Positions 28,203 to 34,843 of a DNA stretch of 58,260 nucleotides are shown in pieces. This DNA is from a virus. The notes beneath the pieces were generated by a model. It did no database searches. It was not told the DNA's origin and saw nothing but the letters and a program-made list of their open reading frames with translations. Each line of letters opens with the position of its first letter. The first letter of the stretch is position 1. A program made the position numbers and the translations under genes. The stretch covers positions 1 through 58,260 of the IMG/VR virus record IMGVR_UViG_3300042344_000667; one strand, written 5' to 3'.

Positions 28203-28274
28203 GGATTCGCCAAGACTGCCGAGGTAGCCGAGCCCCTGGGAAACCGGGGGCTTTGGTGTGCTTGGGCGAATTCC
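28203..28274 (+). terminator. Structured terminator with GAAA tetraloop
   Basis: AGCCCCTGG pairs with CCGGGGGCT at 28231-28252 around a GAAA tetraloop and is followed by TTT. An outer stem joins GGATTCGCCAAG (28203) with CTTGGGCGAATTCC (28261) with two single-base bulges. It ends the fibre transcript and may form a stable multi-helix RNA. The surrounding 28143-28347 interval holds no other gene that I can see. Confidence 0.6.
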
Positions 28275-28347
28275 TTGACCAGCGTGGTAGTGTGGTAGGG
28301 CAGCGGTGCGTCAACACCCTGCCCCTGGCCACGATCCCCTGGAGACC

Positions 28348-28521
28348 ATGACCACAGAATGGTACTGCGTCGTGCCCCACACGCCCTGGGCCAAAGACGG
28401 AAAAGTCTTTTTGTCCAACGACGAAGACAGTTTCTACACCCAAGAGTTCCGAAACCGCGAAGAACTGGAAGTTTTTATCCAGCAGTTGCGTGCCGTCGCT
28501 GATGAGGCGTGGCCAAACTGA
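28348..28521 (+). CDS. Small protein, VFLSNDxDS family
   Basis: A 57-residue protein: TPWAKDGKVFLSNDEDSFY, then FRNREELEVFIQQL and ADEAWPN. The same domain forms the N-terminal half of the protein at 38892 on the other strand, so the phage carries two diverged copies. CTGGAGACC upstream gives a weak ribosome site. Function unknown; an accessory role in the early-late boundary region is all that context suggests. Confidence 0.7.
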   Translation: MTTEWYCVVPHTPWAKDGKVFLSNDEDSFYTQEFRNREELEVFIQQLRAVADEAWPN

Positions 28522-28542
28522 TTAACCATTACCACTAATCGC
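28522..28542 (+). promoter_or_regulatory. Heptad leader repeat before ATG 28545
   Basis: Three consecutive 7-base units, TTAACCA, TTACCAC and TAATCGC, end two bases before the start codon. There is no Shine-Dalgarno sequence. The phase is identical to the leaders at 51735, 54452, 55500, 55705 and 56777. Confidence 0.6.
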
Positions 28543-28544
28543 CC

Positions 28545-28700
28545 ATGACTGAAGAACAAATTGAAATGCTTCGCTGCATCATCAAACAAGAGATTGAAGC
28601 GGCTGGTATTGATGGTATGGAGCACGGCGCTTGGGGCTGGGCGGAACGAGTGCTTGATGAAAACTGGGAAGAGTTTAGAAAATCCTTCGACGTCCAGTAG
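28545..28700 (+). CDS. Small acidic protein (51 aa)
   Basis: ATG 28545 opens a 51-residue acidic helical protein: MTEEQIEMLRCIIKQEIEA, then GAWGWAERVLDENWEEF. It starts 23 bases after the previous gene behind a heptad leader rather than a Shine-Dalgarno site. Family unknown. A direct repeat, a palindrome and a terminator follow it. Confidence 0.65.
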   Translation: MTEEQIEMLRCIIKQEIEAAGIDGMEHGAWGWAERVLDENWEEFRKSFDVQ

Positions 28701-28722
28701 TCACCTTCTCTAGTCACCTTCT
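28698..28722. repeat. Direct repeat of TAGTCACCTTCT
   Basis: TAGTCACCTTCT occurs at 28698-28709 and 28711-28722, separated by one base. It spans the stop codon of the upstream gene. Confidence 0.6.
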
Positions 28723-28737
28723 AATTTGACTCAAATT
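28723..28737. promoter_or_regulatory. Palindrome AATTTGA-C-TCAAATT
   Basis: A perfect 7-bp inverted repeat with one central base, resembling an operator. It is the first element of a roughly 290-bp stretch without genes upstream of the 29046 operon. Confidence 0.45.
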
Positions 28738-28874
28738 TGAAGTTGGCCGGTCCACGTCGATACTGTTCTTGCGCAGGACGGGCCTGGCGGGTGCATTTTT
28801 TGCCAGCCAGACTTATTCTTGAGCAAAGCAGAAAACCTGCGTTACTGTCGGCATTGAACAGACATCAGGATTCT

Positions 28875-28893
28875 CAATAAACGCCATTTATTG
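28875..28893. promoter_or_regulatory. Inverted repeat CAATAAA / TTTATTG
   Basis: A 7-bp perfect inverted repeat with a 5-base spacer, 12 bases before a terminator. It could be an operator or part of the termination structure. Confidence 0.4.
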
Positions 28894-28904
28894 AAAAACC
28901 AACT

Positions 28905-28930
28905 AGCCGGGCCATCCGTCCGGCTTTTTA
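28905..28930 (+). terminator. Rho-independent terminator
   Basis: AGCCGG and CCGGCT form a stem around GCCATCCGT, followed by a run of five T residues. It separates 28348-28700 from the operon beginning near 29046. Confidence 0.8.
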
Positions 28931-29045
28931 ATATGCTATTATGCTTAAGCTTATCTTCAGCATTATGTCCATTACTCTGAATCGGTAATCCGCCGTGTCT
29001 TTCGGTGGCGATACTGCTAAATTTGCTTTATCGCCACTTTTTCTT

Positions 29046-29357
29046 ATGGCAACCACTTTTGAATGGCACGTCGCCAATATGGAGCACTACACCGCTGACG
29101 GTGTGGTATTTACGGTGCATTATACGATTAGCGCCAACGATGACACCTACAGCAGCTCGGCGTACGGATCTGTCGGCCTTGAAAAACCCGAACCCGGCAG
29201 CATGATCTCTTACGCCGATCTGACCGAAGAGCTGGTGATTGGCTGGGTTAAGGAGCATTTTGGCGCTGAGAAGGTCGGCGAGATCGAGGCTGCCCTTCAG
29301 GAGCAGCTCAACCAGCAGCACGCTCCCACCACTGCACCTGGTGTTCCATGGGCTTGA
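29046..29357 (+). CDS. Phage protein of the DUF7936-like type
   Basis: A 103-residue protein: MATTFEWHVANMEHYTADG, then VVFTVHYTISANDDTY, YGSVGLEKPEPGS and LTEELVIGWVKEHFG. This small-protein pattern is common in marine and cyanobacterial phages; function unknown. Start ATG 29046 fits the family opening. An in-frame GTG at 28995 would add 17 residues and is itself preceded by heptad-like units TTACTCT, GAATCGG and TAATCCG, so the upstream start remains possible. Confidence 0.75.
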   Translation: MATTFEWHVANMEHYTADGVVFTVHYTISANDDTYSSSAYGSVGLEKPEPGSMISYADLTEELVIGWVKEHFGAEKVGEIEAALQEQLNQQHAPTTAPGVPWA

Positions 29358-29455
29358 TCATCGTCGCTGCTGCATCACTGCTAGCTATCGCCATTCTTGG
29401 AATGATGGTTTGGCAGTGGTGTCACACCTCTGACTGGCAGGATCGGCTTTGGTGA
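29348..29455 (+). CDS. Single-span membrane protein (35 aa)
   Basis: ATG 29348 overlaps the previous gene by 10 bases and encodes 35 residues with one hydrophobic helix (GLIIVAAASLLAIAILGMMVW) and a polar C-terminus. Its placement ahead of lysis genes suggests a membrane accessory role. Family unknown. Confidence 0.65.
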   Translation: MGLIIVAAASLLAIAILGMMVWQWCHTSDWQDRLW

Positions 29456-29544
29456 TGACTGTATTTGCATTTGCGCTGGCATGGGCAGCCGGAATACTGA
29501 TGGCCTACTCCCTAGTGGCAATCAACCCCCGCGATGACGACTGA
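29455..29544 (+). CDS. Very small membrane protein (29 aa)
   Basis: Starts on the last base of the preceding stop (TGATG). It encodes MTVFAFALAWAAGILMAYSL followed by an acidic tail ending DDD. One predicted membrane helix. Tight coupling with both neighbours supports it despite its size. Confidence 0.55.
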   Translation: MTVFAFALAWAAGILMAYSLVAINPRDDD

Positions 29545-29678
29545 TGGCTGTACGCGCTAAAACCGGCACCGCAAGCCTTGACCGTCCAGTTCGCAAACCG
29601 AAGCTGACGCATCAGGGCAATGGCAAGCGCTCCAAACCACGCGGAAGCCGCAAACTTCTGCGTGGGCAGGGTCGCTAA
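29544..29678 (+). CDS. Small basic protein (44 aa)
   Basis: Begins in the stop of the previous gene (TGATGG). The product is strongly basic: RPVRKPKLTHQGNGKRSK, then RGSRKLLRGQGR. I associate this QGNGxxSKPxxRxxxxxRGQGR type of small protein with cyanobacterial phages. Nucleic-acid binding is a reasonable but unproven guess. Confidence 0.65.
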   Translation: MAVRAKTGTASLDRPVRKPKLTHQGNGKRSKPRGSRKLLRGQGR

Positions 29679-29699
29679 CCTAGAGCAAGGAGGTACGTC

Positions 29700-30038
29700 A
29701 TGGCAGTTTCACCCGGCACGTACAACATCAGCCTGCAACGCCGGGCGGATTACAACGTCACGCTGCAGTTTAAAGACAGCACTGGAACTGCCATTGACCT
29801 CACAGGTTGGACTGTAGCCGCACAAGCTTGGAATCAATCTCGCGTAAAAAAATACGCTGATTTAAGCGTGGCATATACAGATCGCTCAACCGGTACTGTT
29901 TCGATCTCCTTGACGGACGAACAAACCGCCACGCTTCCTAATGAAGCATGGTATGACGTGTTGCTGACTGATACTGCTGGAATCAAGGAATATTACTTGG
30001 AAGGAATAATTTTTGTATCAGAGGGATACACGGCATGA
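29700..30038 (+). CDS. BppU-like beta-sandwich domain protein
   Basis: A 112-residue protein: GTYNISLQRRADYNVTLQF, then TAIDLTGWTVAAQAWN and EAWYDVLLTDTAGIKEYYLEG. The pattern matches BppU/baseplate-like N-terminal domains found in fibre or head-fibre systems. AAGGAGGT upstream is a near-perfect Shine-Dalgarno sequence, contrasting with heptad-led genes. It may be a structural accessory expressed late. Confidence 0.7.
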   Translation: MAVSPGTYNISLQRRADYNVTLQFKDSTGTAIDLTGWTVAAQAWNQSRVKKYADLSVAYTDRSTGTVSISLTDEQTATLPNEAWYDVLLTDTAGIKEYYLEGIIFVSEGYTA

Positions 30039-30196
30039 CGACAGTCAATGTGACGACAACTCAAAATACTGTTGTCGTCTCCGATGACGGCAAAACCGTC
30101 ACGATCTTGCGTGGCGATGTAAGCAGCGACGCTTTTGCCGCACTAGAAGCACGAGTAACCGACGTTGAAAATTCATTTGACGGCGGAACCTACTAA
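30035..30196 (+). CDS. Small protein (53 aa), structural accessory
   Basis: ATG 30035 overlaps the previous stop (ATGA). The 53 residues MTTVNVTTTQNTVVVSDDGK, then VTILRGDVSSDAFAALEARV and an acidic end look like a short beta segment plus trimerising helix, as in fibre fragments. Coupled to the BppU-like gene. Confidence 0.65.
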   Translation: MTTVNVTTTQNTVVVSDDGKTVTILRGDVSSDAFAALEARVTDVENSFDGGTY

Positions 30197-30236
30197 GCCC
30201 AAGGTCGTTAACCTATTGAAGTAGCCCGTTGCTGCC

Positions 30237-30488
30237 ATGATTGAAGTCATTGCCGCAGTGGCCGGCGCGTCGATCTCTGTTGCTGCCATGGTCGCAATGG
30301 GGTTTTCACGCAAGTCCGACGAGGCTCGTGATGCGGTTATTCGCCTCACGAGTGCCGTCGAACACATCGCAACACAATTAGAAGTATTGCATTCAGACAT
30401 TAAAGAAGATCGCAAAGAATTTTTCTCGCGTCTTAATACCGTTGAACAAAGGGTCTCTAAGCTGGAAGTACGCCCACCGTCCTGCTGA
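30237..30488 (+). CDS. Holin-like membrane protein with coiled coil
   Basis: An 83-residue protein: an N-terminal membrane helix (MIEVIAAVAGASISVAAMV) followed by a cytoplasmic coiled coil (SAVEHIATQLEVLHSDIKE, LNTVEQRVSKLEV). This layout occurs in holins and spanin-like lysis proteins. It lies two genes before the endolysin. The upstream sequence has weak 7-base periodicity ending CC-ATG, and no strong Shine-Dalgarno site. Confidence 0.65.
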   Translation: MIEVIAAVAGASISVAAMVAMGFSRKSDEARDAVIRLTSAVEHIATQLEVLHSDIKEDRKEFFSRLNTVEQRVSKLEVRPPSC

Positions 30489-30491
30489 CCC

Positions 30492-30632
30492 ATGGACTTC
30501 CTGTCCCATCCAGCATTCTGGATCATTATCGCGGCAGCTTCTGAGCTGATCGCACTGTCGCCTCTTAAAGACAACAGCATTATCCAACTTGTCTTTCACG
30601 CTCTGCGCGCGCTCAAAGGAAAAAAGCTCTGA
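30492..30632 (+). CDS. Small holin-like protein (46 aa)
   Basis: ATG 30492 opens 46 residues: MDFLSHPAFWIIIAAASELI, then ALSPLKDNSIIQLVF and a basic end LKGKKL. A hydrophobic segment with basic C-terminus and its location just upstream of the endolysin suggest a holin or antiholin. The stop overlaps the unusual start of the next gene. Confidence 0.65.
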   Translation: MDFLSHPAFWIIIAAASELIALSPLKDNSIIQLVFHALRALKGKKL

Positions 30633-30892
30633 TCAGCTTTGGCAAGCCAGGCTGGCAGCTTCGACTGGAACAGGCCATCAGGCAATGGTGGTTTGAGCTG
30701 ACACTGCCGGCCAAACTTGATCAAGCTGAGGCAGAGTGGCATGCAACGCAACCACCTGCGATCGAGCCGCCTGTCATCATCGAGCACCCGGTTGACCCTG
30801 AACTGCAAACCGGCAACAGCCGCCTCCTCGGTGGCGCAATGAGTATTCACGCCCCTTGGACTGATGACGCAAAACAAAATCCGCCTGCTTGA
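30629..30892 (+). CDS. Lysis-region protein with probable CTG start (87 aa)
   Basis: The frame from 30569 to 30892 contains no ATG, GTG or TTG before the conserved-looking part (ISFGKPGWQLRLEQAIRQWW). CTG at 30629 lies about 9 bases after AAAGGA and overlaps the previous TGA, so it is the likely start. The product has an amphipathic N-terminus and Pro/Glu-rich middle (PPAIEPPVIIEHPVDP). It overlaps the endolysin gene by 29 bases. A mutated GTG start that has reduced expression is the alternative. Confidence 0.6.
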   Translation: MISFGKPGWQLRLEQAIRQWWFELTLPAKLDQAEAEWHATQPPAIEPPVIIEHPVDPELQTGNSRLLGGAMSIHAPWTDDAKQNPPA

Positions 30893-31949
30893 TCTTTTTA
30901 AATACTATCGGCAGCTCCCACACCAGTCTGCGGCGTTGTCTGAATTAGAAGAAGCAATTAACAAGGCCAACCCGCACATCCTTGGTCGCGAGCAGGGTTG
31001 GTTCAAGACTTGGAGTCAAGGCGGCAAGCAGGGTGATTATGCCCCAGCGCTAAAACTCATTAAAGAATTTGAAGGCTGTCACCTCACCGCTTACCCAGAC
31101 CCTCTCAGTGGCGGTGACCCCTGGACAATCGGTTATGGCACCACTCGCTACCCAGGCGGCAGGCGTGTCAGCCGTGGCGACAAGATCACCGTGATCGAGG
31201 CGGATATGTTTGTCCGCACCGAAATCGATCAAATCGCTAAAAAGCTCGGCGAAACAGTGCCGCACTGGTCGGCGATGACGGATGGGCAACAATCTGCCCT
31301 TATTTCCTTTTCTTACAATCTTGGCAGCGGCTTCTATGGCTCTGCTGGCTTTGAGACGATCAGCAAGCGTCTGCGCGAGCAAGACTGGAATGCAGTGCCA
31401 GCAGCACTTGAGTTGTATCGCAATCCGGGTACGAATGTGGAGGCTGGTCTTCTTCGCCGTCGTCGCGCGGAAGGAGAACTCTGGCGCTCTAGCTTGCCGA
31501 AGCAGCCTGAGGTTCAGCAGGATGCTGCCAAGCTGACACCAAGCAGCCCGTTCAGTGCTCGACTGACGCCGCACATCACGTTACGCGAATTTGCACTTGG
31601 ACAGGAAGCACGCAGGTTTGATCACCAGTACCAGGTCGACACAGCGGCTGAACTGGCGGCATTCCTTGAGCGGGCGCGGACGGCTTTTGGCAACAAGCCG
31701 GTGATTGTTACGAGTGGCTACAGGCCGCCAGCTATCAATAAGTCTGTGGGCGGAGCTTCGGGTTCAGAGCACCTGTTCAATGCACCTGGAGTCGGCGCTG
31801 TTGATTTTTATATTGAAGGAGTTGACATTTATAAGCTTCAGGACTGGTGTGACAAAAACTGGCCCTTCAGTCTTGGGTATGGCGCACCAAAAGGATTTTG
31901 CCATCTTGGAATTCGCGCAGGGCGTCCTAGAGTTCGCTGGGATTACTAG
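30864..31949 (+). CDS. Bifunctional endolysin: GH24 muramidase + M15 peptidase
   Basis: A 361-residue lysis enzyme. Residues 1-55 form a helical leader. Residues about 60-210 are a GH24 lysozyme domain with catalytic Glu70 in EFEGCHLTAYPD and the GYGTT motif at 90-94. Residues about 230-361 are an M15-type zinc peptidase: SGYRPPAINKSVGGASGSEH, GVGAVDF and CHLGI supply the zinc ligands and catalytic acid. It should cut both the glycan and peptide parts of peptidoglycan. No signal peptide, so holins are needed. Confidence 0.9.
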   Translation: MTQNKIRLLDLFKYYRQLPHQSAALSELEEAINKANPHILGREQGWFKTWSQGGKQGDYAPALKLIKEFEGCHLTAYPDPLSGGDPWTIGYGTTRYPGGRRVSRGDKITVIEADMFVRTEIDQIAKKLGETVPHWSAMTDGQQSALISFSYNLGSGFYGSAGFETISKRLREQDWNAVPAALELYRNPGTNVEAGLLRRRRAEGELWRSSLPKQPEVQQDAAKLTPSSPFSARLTPHITLREFALGQEARRFDHQYQVDTAAELAAFLERARTAFGNKPVIVTSGYRPPAINKSVGGASGSEHLFNAPGVGAVDFYIEGVDIYKLQDWCDKNWPFSLGYGAPKGFCHLGIRAGRPRVRWDY

Positions 31950-31958
31950 GACCATTTC

Positions 31959-32474
31959 GTGATTCTTGCCGACCATCAGATCCGTGAGCTTTGCCAGAAA
32001 GAGGCAATGGTCACGCCCTATGACGAATCGCTGCTGAATCCGGCAAGTCTTGATGTAAGACTTGGGCGACTCATTCTTGTTGAGGTTGAGCACACCGAAA
32101 AACTGCAGCCAACTGACATCAGTCATCACACAGAGGCTGACCCATACTGGCTTGCGCCCGGTGAATTTGTTCTTGCAGAAACTCAGGAAACATTCAACCT
32201 TCCTGAAGATGTTGCGGCTCAATTTATTTTGAAAAGCAGCCGTGGCCGCGAAGGTTACTCTCACGCGCTTTGCGGCTACTGCGACCCAGGATGGCATGGC
32301 AGCAAGCTGACGCTTGAACTCCACTCCCTCAGGAGGTTTCACTCATTGCCGCTATATCCAGGCATGAAAATTGGGCAGATTGTTTTCTCTTTGATGTCAG
32401 ATCAACCTGAGCGCTCTTATGCGGTCACTGGTCGCTACAACGAAGATCGATGCGTGACCGCCAGCAAGGGCTAG
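31959..32474 (+). CDS. dcd: dCTP deaminase-like protein
   Basis: A 171-residue protein starting with GTG. It has ESLLNPASLDVRLGRLILV, the substrate-binding ILKSSRGREG near residue 91, and GYCDPGWHGSKLTLELHSL near 110-125 with the catalytic Glu. dCTP deaminases convert dCTP to dUTP for thymidylate synthesis, which fits ThyX and dNMP kinase elsewhere in this genome. A dUTPase role or bifunctionality cannot be excluded from sequence alone. Confidence 0.85.
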   Translation: MILADHQIRELCQKEAMVTPYDESLLNPASLDVRLGRLILVEVEHTEKLQPTDISHHTEADPYWLAPGEFVLAETQETFNLPEDVAAQFILKSSRGREGYSHALCGYCDPGWHGSKLTLELHSLRRFHSLPLYPGMKIGQIVFSLMSDQPERSYAVTGRYNEDRCVTASKG

Positions 32475-32505
32475 CTACCCTGTAACCGAGCCCCGACTCG
32501 CCCTT

Positions 32506-32871
32506 ATGGAGCACCAGATCGATGGCGTCGAACTGGTTAGCAAAAAAGTTACAAGACAGCGATTCAGGGCATCAATCTTTGACGCATGGCATGACTGCTG
32601 TGCATATTGTGGTCGTCACGCCACCACAATTGATCACGTAAAGCCAAAAGCGAGAGGCGGGCTCACGGTTCCCGAGAACTGCGTGCCCGCCTGTCTTTCT
32701 TGTAATGCTTCAAAAGGTCACACTTCGTTGTGGACGTGGTGGACGATGCAACATCACTGGAACTGGCATCGCGCACAACAGGTTTACGAATGGATCACTG
32801 GGGCCTGTTACCCTTCAAATGTTCAATATAGATTTGCACCTGCCATAGATCATTGGCATACCGGCAGATAG
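32506..32871 (+). CDS. HNH endonuclease
   Basis: A 121-residue protein with CAYCGRHATTIDHVKPKARGG, then ENCVPACLSCNASKGH: the DH and N...C..CN..K motifs of HNH nucleases, with paired Cys binding zinc. The C-terminal WTWWTMQHHWNWHRAQQVY segment is shared with the HNH protein at 44231. It may be a homing or packaging-linked nuclease. Its 3' end converges and overlaps by 77 bases with the minus-strand gene at 32795. Confidence 0.85.
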   Translation: MEHQIDGVELVSKKVTRQRFRASIFDAWHDCCAYCGRHATTIDHVKPKARGGLTVPENCVPACLSCNASKGHTSLWTWWTMQHHWNWHRAQQVYEWITGACYPSNVQYRFAPAIDHWHTGR

Positions 32872-32998
32872 CACCACCGGGGCTGCAGGCGGCATAACGC
32901 ACCTCGCCAATGCCCGGCTCTTCGCCAATCTCAATAAAATAACCATCGCCGCAGTCAATTGCCCCTGTAGGCACTGCAGTCTCTTGCGAATCGGCCAC
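32795..32998 (-). CDS. Small hypothetical protein (67 aa)
   Basis: GTG start at 32998, overlapping the preceding gene by 44 bases. Acidic and Gly/Tyr-rich (GDGYFIEIGEEPGIGEV, CRYANDLWQVQIYIEHL). Family unknown. It is the last gene of the leftward operon from 38599 and runs into the HNH gene from the other strand. Confidence 0.55.
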   Translation of the reverse strand: MADSQETAVPTGAIDCGDGYFIEIGEEPGIGEVRYAACSPGGAICRYANDLWQVQIYIEHLKGNRPQ

Positions 32999-33260
32999 CG
33001 GATGCTCTCCCTTCTGGAAAACCTAAATTACATCTTGCCGCAACTGCCTTCCAGTGGATGCATTGCTGGCAATATGGATGACTGTCGTCGATCGCGCGAG
33101 CATCAGCATAAAGCTGCTCTGCCTCTGGTACCGCTAGTTCCAGGTTGATGGCTCCAAGCGGCAGATCGAGCTTGCCTTTCTTGGTTTTAATGCGCACCCG
33201 CCAGCCGGGTGGCGCCTCGTAAAGCACCATCCGACCGGCGTGGTAACGCAAACTTGCCAT
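32955..33260 (-). CDS. Small Cys-motif protein (CxxCxHW...PEG...ARDCS)
   Basis: A 101-residue protein. After a basic N-terminus (YEAPPGWRVRIKTKKGKLDL) the C-terminal 35 residues contain CQQCIHW, CNLGFPEGRA and FARDCSAY, likely a metal site. The same C-terminal motif occurs in the protein at 34345. Start is two bases from the upstream dNMP kinase stop. Function unknown. Confidence 0.7.
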   Translation of the reverse strand: MASLRYHAGRMVLYEAPPGWRVRIKTKKGKLDLPLGAINLELAVPEAEQLYADARAIDDSHPYCQQCIHWKAVAARCNLGFPEGRASGGRFARDCSAYRGN

Positions 33261-33262
33261 TT

Positions 33263-33799
33263 TTACACGGGTATTTCCCGGAGTTTACAGATCAAGTCAT
33301 CAATTGTCCCATCATTCACGATATGACGACTGAAACCGTCAAAATCGTCAAGACTGCCTTCGCTGACGTGACCGTGTTCATGCGGCACACCAGGTCGCTC
33401 GATGCGCCACATTTCACCACCCAGCAGCTTGATCATTGCTGCTTCATTCGGGAAGCGCACGTCGTCCGCAACCACGGCCGAGTACTGCTGAGCGCGCCCT
33501 TTCCAGCAGCGCACCCAGATATCAGGATGAATACAGGCTCGTCCCCACTCTGTGCCCAAAGTTTGCAACATGTGCCGCACGCTCACGCCAGCGTCACCGA
33601 CGACAACCTGCTTAGCCTGATGAACCAGGTAATTCGCGCCATGCCTGTCATAGCCAAGTGATTCCAGCATCGGAATCAGCATCAGCTTGAGCGTTTCAGC
33701 AAACGGCACAATGACGTAACCGCGCTGCTCCAGCTCGCTAGCAACAGTTGATTTGCCCGACTGCGGTGCCGGACTATAAAGACCAATAATTTTTTGCAT
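33263..33799 (-). CDS. Deoxynucleoside monophosphate kinase
   Basis: A 178-residue P-loop protein: GLYSPAPQSGKSTVASEL contains the Walker A loop near residues 9-18, followed by LQTLGTEWGRACIHPDIW and VVADDVRFPNEAAMI, the segments seen in phage dNMP kinases (T4 gp1-like). It should phosphorylate dNMPs for viral DNA synthesis, downstream of ThyX. ATG overlaps the previous stop (TAATG). Confidence 0.85.
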   Translation of the reverse strand: MQKIIGLYSPAPQSGKSTVASELEQRGYVIVPFAETLKLMLIPMLESLGYDRHGANYLVHQAKQVVVGDAGVSVRHMLQTLGTEWGRACIHPDIWVRCWKGRAQQYSAVVADDVRFPNEAAMIKLLGGEMWRIERPGVPHEHGHVSEGSLDDFDGFSRHIVNDGTIDDLICKLREIPV

Positions 33800-34071
33800 T
33801 AAAGAGTACCAGTTGAAATGTGACCGGCGCGCATGATTTCGGCAGTGTCATTTTTGAACTGCTCCCACAGGCCGGTATACGTGCCACGCAAGCCAATCTC
33901 GGCATTGTCGCGGTCGTAAAGCTCATAAAGATAATTAAGGAAATCAGACTTGCCGGTCTCGATTTGCCATGGCTTCAGCTCTTCGCAAAGCATCTCGGCA
34001 GTCAAGGGACGGATAATCCCAGTAAACAATTCTTCCATTGAAAAACCAAGGTTTGAAATAGGTTTCGACAC
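33799..34071 (-). CDS. Hypothetical protein (90 aa)
   Basis: An acidic, aromatic-rich helical protein: MEELFTGIIRPLTAEMLCEE, then GKSDFLNYLYELYDRDNAEIG and WEQFKNDTAEIMRAGH. Similar small proteins accompany nucleotide genes in cyanobacterial phages, but I cannot assign a function. Coupled to dNMP kinase through TAATG. Confidence 0.65.
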   Translation of the reverse strand: MSKPISNLGFSMEELFTGIIRPLTAEMLCEELKPWQIETGKSDFLNYLYELYDRDNAEIGLRGTYTGLWEQFKNDTAEIMRAGHISTGTL

Positions 34072-34132
34072 CCCAGGTCACAGGGTGAACGCCAAAGGAC
34101 CCCACCCCTGCACTTGGCAGGTACATGTAGGT

Positions 34133-34366
34133 CTAACGCTGGGCGTCAGGTGCATGGTAAAGCCGCTCGAACTGCATCGAAGGCGGCTCTTCAAAGTCTT
34201 CATCTTCCTGCTGAAGATCAGCGACGCAAAGATCAGACTCATCGCGAACGATCCAGCTCACAAGCGAACTGTGCTCTTTAACCATGATCATGCCAATGCG
34301 AGGTGAGCGGCTGATCCAACGGATAAGGGCCGCTTCAAGGGGATTCAAGAAGGGATGGCTTCGCAT
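34133..34366 (-). CDS. Hypothetical protein (77 aa)
   Basis: ATG 34366 lies within the end of the upstream gene (22-base overlap). The product has PLEAALIRWISRSPRIGMIM, VSWIVRDESDLCVADL and an acidic linker before FERLYHAPDAQR. A longer reading from 34471 would run fully through the neighbouring gene in Arg-rich sequence and is less likely. Family unknown. Confidence 0.55.
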   Translation of the reverse strand: MRSHPFLNPLEAALIRWISRSPRIGMIMVKEHSSLVSWIVRDESDLCVADLQQEDEDFEEPPSMQFERLYHAPDAQR

Positions 34367-34632
34367 AATTCGTTTTGAAGTAGTAGTAGGGAGCAGTCCC
34401 GTGCGTATTCTGATCCGCCTTCTGGCAGACCGAGGCCGCAGCGACCGATCCAGTGCAAGCATGCCGCACATGGACCGCCATTATGCGCGGGCTTATATTT
34501 CTGTAACCGATTCTTCAGTTTCGCTTCGGCTTTGCCAGCAGCAGTTTCCTTGTAACAAGCTGGGCACTGCAGCAAGCTGGTTGTCATACGGCTGCAGGTT
34601 ATGCAGGGTCGAGCATTCTTAGAGACTGCCAT
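34345..34632 (-). CDS. Double Cys-cluster protein with CxxCxHW...PEG...ARDCS motif
   Basis: A 95-residue protein beginning MAVSKNARPCITCS. The N-terminal part has CITC and CPAC pairs, likely a zinc ribbon. After a basic linker, CAACLHWIGRCGLGLPEGG and YARDCS repeat the C-terminal motif of the protein at 32955. ATG 34632 overlaps the upstream zinc-ribbon gene by 14 bases. Function unknown. Confidence 0.65.
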   Translation of the reverse strand: MAVSKNARPCITCSRMTTSLLQCPACYKETAAGKAEAKLKNRLQKYKPAHNGGPCAACLHWIGRCGLGLPEGGSEYARDCSLLLLQNELCEAIPS

Positions 34633-34843
34633 CAGGAAAAGCGACGCGACGGTATGAGGGCAGGCGAATAATTCTGGGTTCGCCTCTTTTGTGCTGTGCA
34701 GCGCCTTGCGGCAGCTCAACCTCAACGGTGAATGTCTTGTAGCCGCATTTCAAGCATTTGCGATGTCTTGTAATAGATTCCGCAGTGTCTCTAGCAGTAT
34801 GCGTAACGCGCATTTCGTAGTGATCGCAGCTAGGGCATCTCAC
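34619..34843 (-). CDS. NrdR-like zinc-ribbon protein lacking the ATP cone
   Basis: A 74-residue protein with MRCPSCDHYEMRVTHTARD then SITRHRKCLKCGYKTFTVE, matching the N-terminal zinc ribbon of NrdR, the repressor of ribonucleotide reductase genes. The ATP-cone domain that senses nucleotides in NrdR is absent. GTG at 34843 is preceded by GGAGG and overlaps the ThyX stop. It might bind NrdR boxes or compete with host NrdR; this is inference. Confidence 0.7.
   Translation of the reverse strand: MRCPSCDHYEMRVTHTARDTAESITRHRKCLKCGYKTFTVEVELPQGAAQHKRGEPRIIRLPSYRRVAFPDGSL

Noticed and set aside
28192-28443. Minus-strand 83-residue frame across the GAAA-loop terminator
   Set aside because: Overlaps a stable terminator structure and the VFLSND gene; no ribosome site.
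30569-30628. Upstream extension of the CTG-start lysis gene
   Set aside because: The open frame upstream has no accepted start codon and runs inside the previous gene in another frame.
33944-34126. Minus-strand frame of 60 residues (MYLPSAGVGSFG...)
   Set aside because: Lies mostly inside the better supported gene at 33799-34071 in another frame and lacks a ribosome site; treated as a shadow.
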